A stretch of DNA of 64,000 nt, taken from Ancylobacter sonchi (lineage in GTDB: Bacteria > Pseudomonadota > Alphaproteobacteria > Rhizobiales > Xanthobacteraceae). Positions within the stretch are counted from its first letter, which is position 1. Each line of letters starts with the position of its first letter. The DNA lies in NCBI RefSeq assembly GCF_018390695.1, contig NZ_JAHBGF010000003.1:1-64000 (forward strand), written 5' to 3'. Made by a program: the position numbers and the translations under genes. The notes under the pieces were generated by a model that ran no database searches, was not told the origin of the DNA, and saw only the letters and a list, made by a program, of their open reading frames with translations. Positions 15,918 to 22,574 of the stretch are shown here, one piece after another.

Positions 15918-16388
15918 TCAGACGCCTCCCGGCACGTAGATGCAGATGGTCTTTGCGGACGGGACACCGCCATAGGAGCAACGGTGCATGGCTCCGTCGC
16001 CGCTCGGCTTCACCCGCGGATCGGAATAGGGGATCGTCTCGCCGCTGGCCGGCACATGAAGGCCGTTGGGCGTGATTTCGATGTCGCCAGCCAATGCCGG
16101 ATGGCAATCGAACGAGGCGCAACAGCTGTAGTCGTATGACCACCCGCTCGGCGCCTCATGCGCGAAGCCGATGGACACGCCGGCAACCACGCCGGCCGCC
16201 GTCAGGATCGCCAGCCCGATTCCGACGCCGACCAGGTGGACGTTATCGCCATGCGGCTCGGCATAAGGATCACGGTCGGCCGGGAAGTCGTCCTGCCCGA
16301 GCGAGCGCCGGCCCAGCCAGAAGGCCAGCGGGACGGCGGTGCTGAGCGTGGCGCAAGTGCCGATGAGGAAAGCGGTGGTGGGGCTCAT
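15918..16388 (-). CDS. Membrane/secreted phage protein
   Basis: A 156-residue protein with two hydrophobic segments (residues 5-25 and 52-76) and then an outer domain containing YDYSCCASFDC, DPRVKPSGDGAMHRCSY and ICIYVPGG. Similar Cys-rich periplasmic domains occur in many rhizobial proteins of unknown role. The protein is expected in the inner membrane with the Cys-rich domain in the periplasm. Confidence 0.65.
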   Translation of the reverse strand: MSPTTAFLIGTCATLSTAVPLAFWLGRRSLGQDDFPADRDPYAEPHGDNVHLVGVGIGLAILTAAGVVAGVSIGFAHEAPSGWSYDYSCCASFDCHPALAGDIEITPNGLHVPASGETIPYSDPRVKPSGDGAMHRCSYGGVPSAKTICIYVPGGV

Positions 16389-16490
16389 TCAGATCGCCCC
16401 CGCCTTGATGCCGCTCCAAAGGATGACGGCGTAGACGAACAGGCCGAGGGCGCCGAGCGCCGCGGTCTCATGCAGCACGGTCTTGATCAT
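16389..16490 (-). CDS. 33-residue membrane miniprotein
   Basis: A short frame MIKTVLHETAALGALG... followed by a hydrophobic stretch LFVYAVILWSGIKAGAI. Its stop abuts the ATG of the next gene, an AGGGA site precedes the ATG, and its start lies inside the end of the ProQ-like gene. It is one transmembrane helix with a short cytoplasmic start. Fits the operon spacing exactly, which argues against chance. Confidence 0.6.
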   Translation of the reverse strand: MIKTVLHETAALGALGLFVYAVILWSGIKAGAI

Positions 16491-16893
16491 CGACGTTGTC
16501 CCTTGAGATGCGGCGCGACTTGCCGCGAAGCCGGCGCTGCGCGTCGGCGGCCTGTTCGGCGCTCACCTTGCCGTCCGGCCAGCCGTCGAGGCCGATCCGG
16601 TCGGCGCCCTCGCGCATGGCGGCGAGATAGGTGCCGCCGGTGGTGTAGTCGCGGAGGGCGAGGAAGAGGCGGCGGCCGCCGATATCCGGCGCCGCGGCCT
16701 TGATGTCGTTGTAGATGCCGATCTTGAGCGGCAGCTTGGGCTCGCCCTTCGGCATGAAGCAGCGCGGGAAGCGCTCGGCGAGGATGTCGCGCACCACCAT
16801 GGCACGCTTCCGATCGCGCTTGCGCTGCGCGCGCCGGCGGCGCTCCAGCACGGCGGGATCCTGAACGACGGGGGAGGGCGCGGTTTCGCTCAT
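16468..16893 (-). CDS. ProQ/FinO-family RNA chaperone
   Basis: A 141-residue protein. The core at about 36-110 (LAERFPRCFMPKGEPKLPLKIGIYNDI, then GRRLFLALRDYTTGGTYLAAM, then GLDGWPDGKVS) is a clear ProQ/FinO domain, which binds structured RNA and stabilises or pairs sRNAs. Basic, disordered arms flank it on both sides, as in plasmid FinO-type proteins. In a phage it could control phage or host mRNAs after transcription; the target RNA is unknown. Confidence 0.85.
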   Translation of the reverse strand: MSETAPSPVVQDPAVLERRRRAQRKRDRKRAMVVRDILAERFPRCFMPKGEPKLPLKIGIYNDIKAAAPDIGGRRLFLALRDYTTGGTYLAAMREGADRIGLDGWPDGKVSAEQAADAQRRLRGKSRRISRDNVDDQDRAA

Positions 16894-17135
16894 CGCGCCC
16901 CGCCCTTGCGAAAGTGCGCCAGCACCTGCATCCGGATGGCCGACGACAGGTTGGTGTTCTCGCGCTTCGCGTCGATCTCGGCGACCAGGTCGGAAAGCGT
17001 CCGCTTCGCGCCGGCGGCGATCTCCTTGATCGCCTCCCAGAACGGATCCTCCAGCGAGACGCTCGTCTTGTGCCCGCCGATGACGATGGAGCGTTTCACG
17101 ACCGCGCTCCCGGTCGATGAGGTTCCCGCGGTCAT
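16890..17135 (-). CDS. Ribbon-helix-helix protein (RHH_4 type)
   Basis: An 81-residue protein. KRSIVIGGHKTSVSLEDPFWEAIKEIA followed by a helix with RTLSDLVAEID and then SSAIRMQVLAHF is the RHH_4 pattern: a short beta strand for DNA contact, then two helices. These proteins act as small transcription regulators in alphaproteobacterial genomes and phages. The ATG overlaps the stop of the XRE gene. The protein may regulate a phage or host promoter. Confidence 0.8.
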   Translation of the reverse strand: MTAGTSSTGSAVVKRSIVIGGHKTSVSLEDPFWEAIKEIAAGAKRTLSDLVAEIDAKRENTNLSSAIRMQVLAHFRKGGAR

Positions 17136-17518
17136 TCCGCGGCCTCGGCGGGCTGGAAGGCCTTGGCGATGGCGTGGAGGGTCCGCAGCGTGCTGGCGCG
17201 GGCGTTGAGCGGCATCGACATCACCATGCGCGCGCATTCCAGCGCGTGCCGATCCGTGATGCAGGTGAGCGACGGCTCGCTGCTCTCGCCGAGCCCCTCC
17301 AGCAGTTGTGCCGGTGTGGTACCCAGCTCGCGCGAAATCGGGATCAGCGTGCTTGAGGCGACGCGATTGGTACCGCGCTCGTATTTCTGGATTTGCTGGT
17401 AGGAGATGCCGAGGCGTTCGGCCAAGGTCTCCATACTTAAGCCCGCCTGCATGCGAGCGGAGCGCAGGCGGCGCCCGATCTCGATGTCCAACAGGCGGGT
17501 GCTTTCGATGCGAGACAT
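17132..17518 (-). CDS. XRE-family transcription regulator
   Basis: A 128-residue protein with a classical helix-turn-helix at residues 10-68 (GRRLRSARMQAGLSMETLAERLGISYQQIQKYERG). The C-terminal part is a helical dimerisation-like segment with no peptidase. It is in the leftward operon rather than next to the operators, so it is a secondary regulator rather than the lysogeny repressor. Confidence 0.8.
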   Translation of the reverse strand: MSRIESTRLLDIEIGRRLRSARMQAGLSMETLAERLGISYQQIQKYERGTNRVASSTLIPISRELGTTPAQLLEGLGESSEPSLTCITDRHALECARMVMSMPLNARASTLRTLHAIAKAFQPAEAAE

Positions 17519-17541
17519 GGAAGGCTCCTGTTCAGCCGGCC

Positions 17542-17679
17542 TCAGGGCGCGGCGGTGACGTAGGCGTGGATGGCGAGGCCGGCCCGAATGACGCCGATCA
17601 CCAGCAGGCCGAGCCAGAACAGCTCGGTGCGGCGGATGGACCGCTTCGCGTCGGGGGAGAGGTCGCTGTGTCTGGTCAT
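17542..17679 (-). CDS. Small single-pass membrane protein
   Basis: A 45-residue protein, MTRHSDLSPDAKRSIRRTELFWLGLLVIGVIRAGLAIHAYV..., with one membrane helix and a basic N-terminal part. The ATG at 17679 has a modest ribosome site. Small membrane proteins of this shape are common in phage early operons. Function unknown. Confidence 0.5.
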   Translation of the reverse strand: MTRHSDLSPDAKRSIRRTELFWLGLLVIGVIRAGLAIHAYVTAAP

Positions 17680-17773
17680 GGCGATGTCCAGAAAGAAGGA
17701 GCGGCCGGGCCCAGTTGGCTCATGCTGGGAGGAATGCGGGCCCGGCCGGGCGGGTGGGGAGAACCGCCGGAGC

Positions 17774-18037
17774 TCAAAAGGGAATGTCGGGATCCTCGAA
17801 CGCCGCACATGCCGCGGTGAGGAGCGGAAAGCGCGGGGTGACATCGATCGGCACCGTCACGACCGTGCGGTGAACGCTCATGCTCACGGTCTGGAGCACG
17901 AAGAATTCGATGTCGGGAAGGGACTTGGCGAGGCGCTTCGCCTCGGTGTCGGCGCTCTCGAAGGACTTGTGCCGGACGGTCGGCGCGCGCTGGCCGACGC
18001 CGTAGACCATCCAGAAGGGGGAGGGCTGACCAGCCAT
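17774..18037 (-). CDS. Hypothetical phage protein
   Basis: An 87-residue protein starting MAGQPSPFWMVYGVGQRAPTVRH, with a pattern KSFESADTEAKRLAKSLPDIEFFVLQTV that looks like a small alpha/beta fold seen in other phage proteins. The ATG shares one base with the stop of the upstream gene. Confidence 0.6.
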   Translation of the reverse strand: MAGQPSPFWMVYGVGQRAPTVRHKSFESADTEAKRLAKSLPDIEFFVLQTVSMSVHRTVVTVPIDVTPRFPLLTAACAAFEDPDIPF

Positions 18038-18546
18038 CACGCAGCCCTCGCCTGCATCGCAAGGCGGGTCGTATCGACCTTGTACCCGCGGTGCCAGTTC
18101 GTAGCGTAGCGCGCGGCGAGCTCGGCCAGCTCCAGCGTGGGCTTGTCGCCATGGATGTCGAGCCGCATGTGTTCGGTCTCGCCGCGGCGCTTGCCCCAAC
18201 GGTGTTCGACGCGTCGGGTGAGGACGATCCGTTCGGAGACGCCGGCGGGAACGCCAAAGGCTCGCAGGCGCCGGCCCAGCAGGACATCCTTGGCGGCTGT
18301 GAACCTGACATCGCGCCGCGCATGCGCCGCGGCGGAAGCGATCTTCACGAGGATCAGCGGGGCCGCGCCGCCGCCGATCAGAAACTCACCATCGCGGCTG
18401 AGCTCGTCGATGGCGTGGTCGCGGTCGTCTCGCTCAGGGAAGGCAGCGGCGATGGTGCTCTGCGCGTAGGGCAGCGGGCGTCCATCGTCATAGAGGTCGA
18501 CCAGCGTGTCGCCGTCGACGTGGAAGTGGCCGGGAAGGCGCGGCAT
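18037..18546 (-). CDS. First gene of the leftward operon, function unknown
   Basis: A 169-residue protein, MPRLPGHFHVDGDTLVDLYDDGRPLPYA... The ATG at 18546 is chosen because GGAGAG lies six bases upstream; an earlier in-frame ATG is at 18558. The C-terminal half is rich in Arg and contains RRVEHRWGKRRGETEHMR, so nucleic-acid binding is possible. Being first after the operator region, it should be among the earliest proteins made after induction. Confidence 0.6.
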   Translation of the reverse strand: MPRLPGHFHVDGDTLVDLYDDGRPLPYAQSTIAAAFPERDDRDHAIDELSRDGEFLIGGGAAPLILVKIASAAAHARRDVRFTAAKDVLLGRRLRAFGVPAGVSERIVLTRRVEHRWGKRRGETEHMRLDIHGDKPTLELAELAARYATNWHRGYKVDTTRLAMQARAA

Positions 18547-18655
18547 GTCGCTCTCCATCCAGACGACGGCCGCCCGCTCCGGGTGGCTCTAGGTGGGGGG
18601 ACGCCAGGGCTGGCTTCCGGAGCGGGCATCGCCGCGTCGTGCTGCGATGGAGATA

Positions 18656-18706
18656 TGAAAGCAAATCTTTCAATCTGACGCAAGCGAAATGAAAGTAAAA
18701 CTGTCA
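18656..18706. promoter_or_regulatory. Two repressor operators at the leftward promoter
   Basis: TGAAAG-CAAAT-CTTTCA lies at 18656-18672 (perfect inverted repeat) and TGAAAG-TAAAA-CTGTCA at 18690-18706 (one mismatch), with 34 bp between their centres. The same pattern occurs twice in the repressor/cro intergenic region. These lie upstream of the gene at 18546 and its 18-kb operon. Confidence 0.8.
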
Positions 18707-18741
18707 TTGGTGTGCGTGGGCAGGCGAAGCGCCACCCGAGC

Positions 18742-18778
18742 GGCTGCCACGAAGCAGCCTTGGTTGGAGCCCGGCTCC
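18742..18778. terminator. Paired hairpins between lipoprotein gene and leftward operon
   Basis: GGCTGC-cacgaa-GCAGCC (18742-18759) is followed by a GGAGC/GCTCC palindrome (18766-18778). The pair lies just downstream of the lipoprotein stop on the minus strand and could limit read-through into the leftward operon. There is no strong T run, so the call is weak. Confidence 0.3.
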
Positions 18779-18829
18779 TCTAACTCGGCCCCCTAGGCGG
18801 CCTCTTTGCAAGCTATCGGCGGTGTGTCG

Positions 18830-19519
18830 CTATTTGTTCGAGGACGGAGCGACCGTCATGCGGATAACATGCACGTCACCGCCGAACGGGATTCTTACCT
18901 GGTAATCATGCGGGTTAGCCCAGCCGCCGCGTCGATCGAGATCGACCACCACCATGCCGCCAACGCATTCGCCCGGCATTACAGTGTTGTCGGCCAGCAT
19001 GGTGTTCTCATACATCGCTACATCTACCGCGCCGCGTGCGAGCGCGCCGGCGGCAGCGATATTGGCCGACGCCGTCGCGCTTGCATCCACGATGTTGTTG
19101 GCGGCCGGAGTGCTGTAGGTCGGCGAGTTTATCTGGACCAGCGCGGCCGAAGTGGCCGCGCCGACCGCTGCGGCCAAGATGGCGTCGGTCCGTGCCTCTT
19201 GCTGCAATTGGGCACGGTTCCATACCTTAAGTGGCGCTCCGTCTCCACCGGAAGCCGTGATGTCGCCATACCGAAACGTGATCGGTGTCGGCGAGCGATT
19301 ACACAGCAGCGCTATCAACGTCGGGCGTTCCGCGGGCCCCGCGGGTTTCTTCATCACCATCGCGACCTCGGTATGGCCTTTGTTTGAAACAAGCCCTGGC
19401 CGGCCGTTACGTACCAACTCCGACTGTCCCGCAGTCGGCGAAAAGGTCGTCGTTTGTGTCGTCACGCATCCGGCGAGTGCTAGCCCGATGCCGATGATCA
19501 CGATTGTCTGATTGAGCAT
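18830..19519 (-). CDS. Lipoprotein, probable lysogenic-conversion gene
   Basis: A 229-residue protein with a signal peptide MLNQTIVIIGIGLALAGC ending in an LAGC lipobox, so it should be lipid-anchored on the outer or inner membrane facing the periplasm. The mature part is soluble, beta-rich, and has an Ala-rich centre (about 110-160). The ATG at 19519 has GGGGGTG before it; a TTG four codons upstream is less likely. It sits beside the repressor in the same direction, where genes expressed in the lysogen are usual. The function could be surface modification or exclusion. Confidence 0.75.
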   Translation of the reverse strand: MLNQTIVIIGIGLALAGCVTTQTTTFSPTAGQSELVRNGRPGLVSNKGHTEVAMVMKKPAGPAERPTLIALLCNRSPTPITFRYGDITASGGDGAPLKVWNRAQLQQEARTDAILAAAVGAATSAALVQINSPTYSTPAANNIVDASATASANIAAAGALARGAVDVAMYENTMLADNTVMPGECVGGMVVVDLDRRGGWANPHDYQVRIPFGGDVHVIRMTVAPSSNK

Positions 19520-19648
19520 GTTCACCCCCAAGCCGTGCCTGCCTTACCCAGCTGTATTTCAATCGGGCACTGTCGTTTCGTCAAACAGTGCAAGCAGCTG
19601 GCGGTCGTTCGTTTCGGCGGGAGTGCGGCCTTGCCGCGTCGAAATTTT

Positions 19649-19663
19649 GTTCTTGATTTGTTC
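19649..19663 (+). promoter_or_regulatory. LexA (SOS) box, exact alphaproteobacterial consensus
   Basis: GTTC-TTGATTT-GTTC matches GTTC-N7-GTTC exactly and contains a TTGATT that could serve as a -35 element. It lies about 60 bp before the start of the small rightward gene at 19725, and no other gene starts are near it on this strand. Confidence 0.75.
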
Positions 19664-19724
19664 CAATCCAAGAGTCATCGTGAATGAAGCATCAAAGAGA
19701 AGTTCCGGAAAGGCATGTCTATAC

Positions 19725-19964
19725 ATGCAAAGCGGAATTATGCATGGAGTGGTCGCAGATATGGCAAGTGATGAGTATGCCTTGCGTCAAATGGCGGCGC
19801 GCATCGCGGCAATCTTGCCACAGGATCGAGGGCAGGCTGTTCGTGTGTTGCGCCTATCCGAAGAGTTTATGACGGATTTTCTTCTGGATCAGGCTGAACG
19901 GCGGCCTCGTTTGGCAGAAATCAGCACTCTGGTCAGGACTTCCGGCGAACCGGCCAACACATAG
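19725..19964 (+). CDS. Small SOS-linked protein, candidate antirepressor
   Basis: A 79-residue helical protein (core DEYALRQMAARIAAILPQDRGQAVRVLRLSEEFMTDFLLDQ). Upstream is an exact LexA box and nothing else. Downstream its 3' end overlaps the convergent 3' end of the repressor gene by 76 bp, so its transcript is also antisense to the repressor. LexA-controlled antirepressors in this place are known in phages 186, Gifsy and others. In-frame alternative starts are 19740 and 19761, and none has an ideal ribosome site. The assignment as antirepressor is inference from position and regulation. Confidence 0.55.
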   Translation: MQSGIMHGVVADMASDEYALRQMAARIAAILPQDRGQAVRVLRLSEEFMTDFLLDQAERRPRLAEISTLVRTSGEPANT

Positions 19965-20398
19965 GTGGCTGGAAGGCCGGTCGCGATGGCAATCCGGTTC
20001 GCCGCGATATCGCTAATGCCGTCGGTGCCACCGACGATAGATGCCCACTCATCATCATCGACCCGGAGGAAGCTCTGCAGATCTATGTCGTAGGCTTGCT
20101 CGATTAGTGCGACACGTCGCCCAGCGGCCTCGCTGTCGATACCAACATACTGTGATAGTTCATCTGTGGACGGTAGCTCGGGACTTGTGTCAGCGCGACC
20201 GTCAGGACTGTTCCCCGACAGCCAGTCCAAGGACCGACCAAACCGGTCAGCAATGGAGAGCAAATTCTCCGTCTTTATGCCTTTGTCGTGTTCCCAATTT
20301 CCGACGGCGCCGCGGCTAACGCCGAGTTGTTTGGCGAACTCAGCCTGACTAAGGCCGGCCTCCTTCCGGATAGCTAAAATGCGATTCCCGACGGTCAT
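19889..20398 (-). CDS. CI-like lysogeny repressor (XRE, no S24 peptidase)
   Basis: A 169-residue protein with a helix-turn-helix at 1-60 (NRILAIRKEAGLSQAEFAKQLGVSRGAVGNWEHDKG) and a C-terminal helical domain. There is no cleavage site or Ser-Lys pair of an S24 peptidase, so it should not self-cleave upon RecA activation. Divergent to a cro-like gene, with operators between. The start is taken at the ATG 20398, the first helix of the HTH following it directly; a longer form from the ATG at 20452 would place one operator inside the gene. Confidence 0.8.
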   Translation of the reverse strand: MTVGNRILAIRKEAGLSQAEFAKQLGVSRGAVGNWEHDKGIKTENLLSIADRFGRSLDWLSGNSPDGRADTSPELPSTDELSQYVGIDSEAAGRRVALIEQAYDIDLQSFLRVDDDEWASIVGGTDGISDIAANRIAIATGLPATYVLAGSPEVLTRVLISAKRGRRSA

Positions 20399-20401
20399 AT
20401 G

Positions 20402-20418
20402 TGAAAGATCGCCTTTCG
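20402..20418. promoter_or_regulatory. Repressor operator next to the repressor start
   Basis: TGAAAG-ATCGC-CTTTCG, a 17-bp inverted repeat with the same form as the operators at 18656 and 20457. It lies only four bases before the repressor ATG, so binding here would act on the repressor's own transcription or ribosome access. Confidence 0.75.
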
Positions 20419-20456
20419 GTGCTTTCAAATCACCGACAGAAATGCTTGCCATTAGA

Positions 20457-20473
20457 TGAAAGTTATGCTTTCG
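20457..20473. promoter_or_regulatory. Repressor operator at the cro-side promoter
   Basis: TGAAAG-TTATG-CTTTCG. It ends eight bases before the ATG of the cro-like gene and covers a possible -10 element (TATGCT, 20464-20469), so a bound repressor would block the rightward promoter. A half-site lies between it and the first operator. Confidence 0.75.
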
Positions 20474-20480
20474 ATTGCGC

Positions 20481-20693
20481 ATGAGTGATGCACTGTCGAT
20501 AGCGAAAGAGAGAGCCGGCGGAGCCGTTGGTTTGGCCCGGCCGCTCGGCATTTCGTCCCAGGCTGTGTCGCAATGGCGGCGAGCTCCCGCGAAGCATGTG
20601 CTCAACATCGAGCGCGTGACAGGGGTGTCGCGCCACGACCTTCGGCCCGATCTCTATCCACGCGAGCCCTCCCAGCAGGGAGCCGCGTCGTGA
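20481..20693 (+). CDS. YdaS/Cro-type regulator
   Basis: A 70-residue protein with the YdaS/Cro pattern: AGGAVGLARPLGISSQAVSQWRRAPAKHVLNIERVTGVSRHDLRPDLYP. In other phages such proteins act as Cro, opposing the repressor. The ATG has no ribosome site and stands about 12 bases after a TATGCT, so the mRNA may be leaderless. It is the first gene of the rightward operon. Confidence 0.8.
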   Translation: MSDALSIAKERAGGAVGLARPLGISSQAVSQWRRAPAKHVLNIERVTGVSRHDLRPDLYPREPSQQGAAS

Positions 20694-20989
20694 ACCTCGC
20701 CTCGTTTCTCGCCGACCTCGCCACCGGCGCCACGCTCTGGGCCGGCGGCGCCTTCGCGCTGTCGACGGTTCGTAAGCGCCGGGCGAGCCGGCGCAGGCAG
20801 CTGATCCCCGCCAGTCGGTTCATGCTGGTTCCGCGGGACGGCAGGCCGCGCATTGAGATCAGCTTCGATCAGGAGATCTCGCTCACCCTATCCGGTCGCG
20901 GCTCGCATGCCCCTCAACCACAGACGGAACCGTCGCCGACGGCTAGCGATCTCCGCCGTCTGGCAAATAGCTCCATTCGGCGACGGTGA
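20690..20989 (+). CDS. Hypothetical early protein, 99 residues
   Basis: Starts with GTG at 20690 in a GTGA overlap with the cro stop, and GGGAG lies nine bases upstream. The N-terminal part has a hydrophobic segment (FLADLATGATLWAGGAFALSTV) followed by RKRRASRRRQ, so one membrane anchor with a basic cytoplasmic side is likely. The rest is beta-like, then a Pro-rich tail. No known family. Confidence 0.6.
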   Translation: MNLASFLADLATGATLWAGGAFALSTVRKRRASRRRQLIPASRFMLVPRDGRPRIEISFDQEISLTLSGRGSHAPQPQTEPSPTASDLRRLANSSIRRR

Positions 20990-21186
20990 TCAGCACGATG
21001 GCGCACACTCCCGACCCCAAGCGGCCCCGCAAGACGGTTCCTCTGTCGGCCTTTCCTAAGCTGCCACCGCTGCAGGTGTCTTTTCAGTCGCCAGTGAAGG
21101 TCGACTTCGAAGAAGCCATCAGGTCCCTCAGGAGCATGAAGCTCAACCGCCGTCATTTCGGATTGCCTGAGAGACCGCTGAAATGA
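20986..21186 (+). CDS. Small basic early protein
   Basis: A 66-residue protein from the GTG at 20986 (GTGA overlap with the previous stop). It is Pro- and Lys-rich at the start and ends in a helix DFEEAIRSLRSMKLNRRHFG. The 3' end overlaps the convergent gene at 21143 by 44 bp. No function is apparent. Confidence 0.5.
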   Translation: MISTMAHTPDPKRPRKTVPLSAFPKLPPLQVSFQSPVKVDFEEAIRSLRSMKLNRRHFGLPERPLK

Positions 21187-21421
21187 TGTCGGTAACGCGA
21201 ATTGCCGCGAGCTCTCGGACTGTTTGTCGGTCACTGATGCCGACGCCGTTGATGGGTACGTGGGGCAGGATATCTTGTCCGTATTGTTCGATTTTCCGGA
21301 GTATGTCGTCCTTTTCATCGACCGAGACCGGTATCGCCTTCAGAAAGAGCTGCAGGGCCATTACGAGCACGGCCGAGGTCGCCGTCTGTTCGGCAAGAAG
21401 TCCAAGTTCTATCCGGGTCAT
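21143..21421 (-). CDS. Hypothetical protein on the reverse strand inside the early region
   Basis: A 92-residue protein, MTRIELGLLAEQTATSAVLVMALQLFLK..., mostly helical, with GGAG seven bases before the ATG. It reads against the early operon and overlaps the end of the previous gene. Its direction suggests that it is expressed in the lysogen, or it could be an inserted moron. No family recognised. Confidence 0.55.
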   Translation of the reverse strand: MTRIELGLLAEQTATSAVLVMALQLFLKAIPVSVDEKDDILRKIEQYGQDILPHVPINGVGISDRQTVRELAAIRVTDIISAVSQAIRNDGG

Positions 21422-21462
21422 GTTTCATCTCCGTGCGGGGCGTTCGTGCGGTGGTGAATGGG

Positions 21463-21486
21463 GATGGACGGTTCCAGCCGTCCATC
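21463..21486. promoter_or_regulatory. Nine-base-pair hairpin in the 276-bp early gap
   Basis: GATGGACGG-ttccag-CCGTCCATC. It lies in the gap between the reverse gene (start 21421) and the rightward gene at 21698, which otherwise holds no gene and only the second repeat below. It may stop transcription from either side or act as a regulator site; no T run follows. Confidence 0.4.
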
Positions 21487-21655
21487 CTCGCCATTCTGCC
21501 AGCACCCGCGGTGGCAGCCGCCGGTGCTTGAAGGCTTTCCCCATATTCATTCCGACCGGTCTTTCGTCCCGGCCACCTCTGGCGCCCGTCCCCGCTGTCA
21601 ATGTCGATGGTCGGGCGCCGATCCTTCATTCCCGTCGGTCTCCTCTGTCCATGCC

Positions 21656-21694
21656 GTCCGTGCTCCCCGTGCTCCACACAAATGGAGCACGGAC
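21656..21694 (+). promoter_or_regulatory. RBS-covering inverted repeat before 21698
   Basis: GTCCGTGCTCC at 21656-21666 pairs with GGAGCACGGAC at 21684-21694. The middle holds a second CCGTGCTCC, so two alternative hairpins can form. The GGAG at 21684-21687, the only ribosome site for the ATG at 21698, lies inside the stem. It could be a translation switch, or a DNA operator. Confidence 0.45.
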
Positions 21695-21697
21695 TGC

Positions 21698-22099
21698 ATG
21701 GCAGATTCATCCATCGGCGATGGACAAATGATCCATCTCAAGCCCCTTCGTGACGAAGAGTACGCCGCGGCGCTGGTCATCCGCCTCGAGAAGTCCGAGG
21801 CCGAGCGCACGGGGCTGCCAGTCTCCGAGGTCCGCCCCATCGTTGCCCGGCGGATCGGCCTCGCCGTCGGCACGCTGGAGAACATCCGGCGCCGGCGCAT
21901 CAAGGCGATCAAATCCCATGTCTACAGAACGCTCCTGGCGGCCGCCGACCGGTGGCTCTGTGCCGAAATCGCCATGCTCGAGCACGAGCGAACTGTCATT
22001 GCGGCACAAGCTCGCGACGGCTCGACACGCGACCTGGCGGAGGTGGATGCGCACATTGCGGCGGCTCGTGCCGCGCTGGGCACGGAGGCGCGCCGATGA
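21698..22099 (+). CDS. Hypothetical helical early protein
   Basis: A 133-residue protein. Residues 20-65 (RDEEYAAALVIRLEKSEAERTGLPVSEVRPIVARRIGL then GTLENIRRRRIKAIKSH) look like a helical DNA-binding unit, and the C-terminus is a long helix. The next gene starts by ATGA overlap. The start is the ATG at 21698, whose ribosome site falls in the stem described above; the ATG at 21728 is the alternative. Confidence 0.6.
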   Translation: MADSSIGDGQMIHLKPLRDEEYAAALVIRLEKSEAERTGLPVSEVRPIVARRIGLAVGTLENIRRRRIKAIKSHVYRTLLAAADRWLCAEIAMLEHERTVIAAQARDGSTRDLAEVDAHIAAARAALGTEARR

Positions 22100-22494
22100 G
22101 TAAGCGCGGCCGCTATGCCAGCCACAACGGTCGTCGCGAATGGACGGTCGACATGGACACTACGCTTCGCGCGCAGATCGCCCGTTCGATCGCCTTCGCC
22201 GACGTCGCCGACGAGATGACCGCCCGGTATGGCCGCCGCATCTCGGAAGAGGCGGTGCGGTATCGCGCTGAAGACCTCGGCATCATCCCGGTTGCAACCG
22301 GCCGTGGGACAGAGGCCGTCGACTGCCGCGTCAGCGGCCTCGACCATCTGCTCATCGCCCTTCGCACATCCCATAGAACGCCGCCGGCCGACGCGCGGCC
22401 CGGGGTCCTTGATCGCATTCGCTTCGACTGGCGCCGGCACATGGCTGGTCCGTCGGGAGCGGGATCGCCGGCCGCCTCCTGTCTGGAAGGCTGA
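22096..22494 (+). CDS. Hypothetical early protein
   Basis: A 132-residue protein, MSKRGRYASHNGRREWTVDMDTTLRAQIARSIAFADVADEMTARYGRRISEEAVRYRA..., in which residues 20-55 resemble a helix-turn-helix of the type found in SpoIIID or resolvase-like proteins, so DNA binding is probable. Translation is coupled to the upstream gene. No family is certain. Confidence 0.6.
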   Translation: MSKRGRYASHNGRREWTVDMDTTLRAQIARSIAFADVADEMTARYGRRISEEAVRYRAEDLGIIPVATGRGTEAVDCRVSGLDHLLIALRTSHRTPPADARPGVLDRIRFDWRRHMAGPSGAGSPAASCLEG

Positions 22495-22574
22495 CCGGGC
22501 TCATTCACGCCGGCGGCCGCCGCGGCTCCCGGACATTTCATCGGCATAGGCCGCGCGCGGCCCGGAGAGAACGC

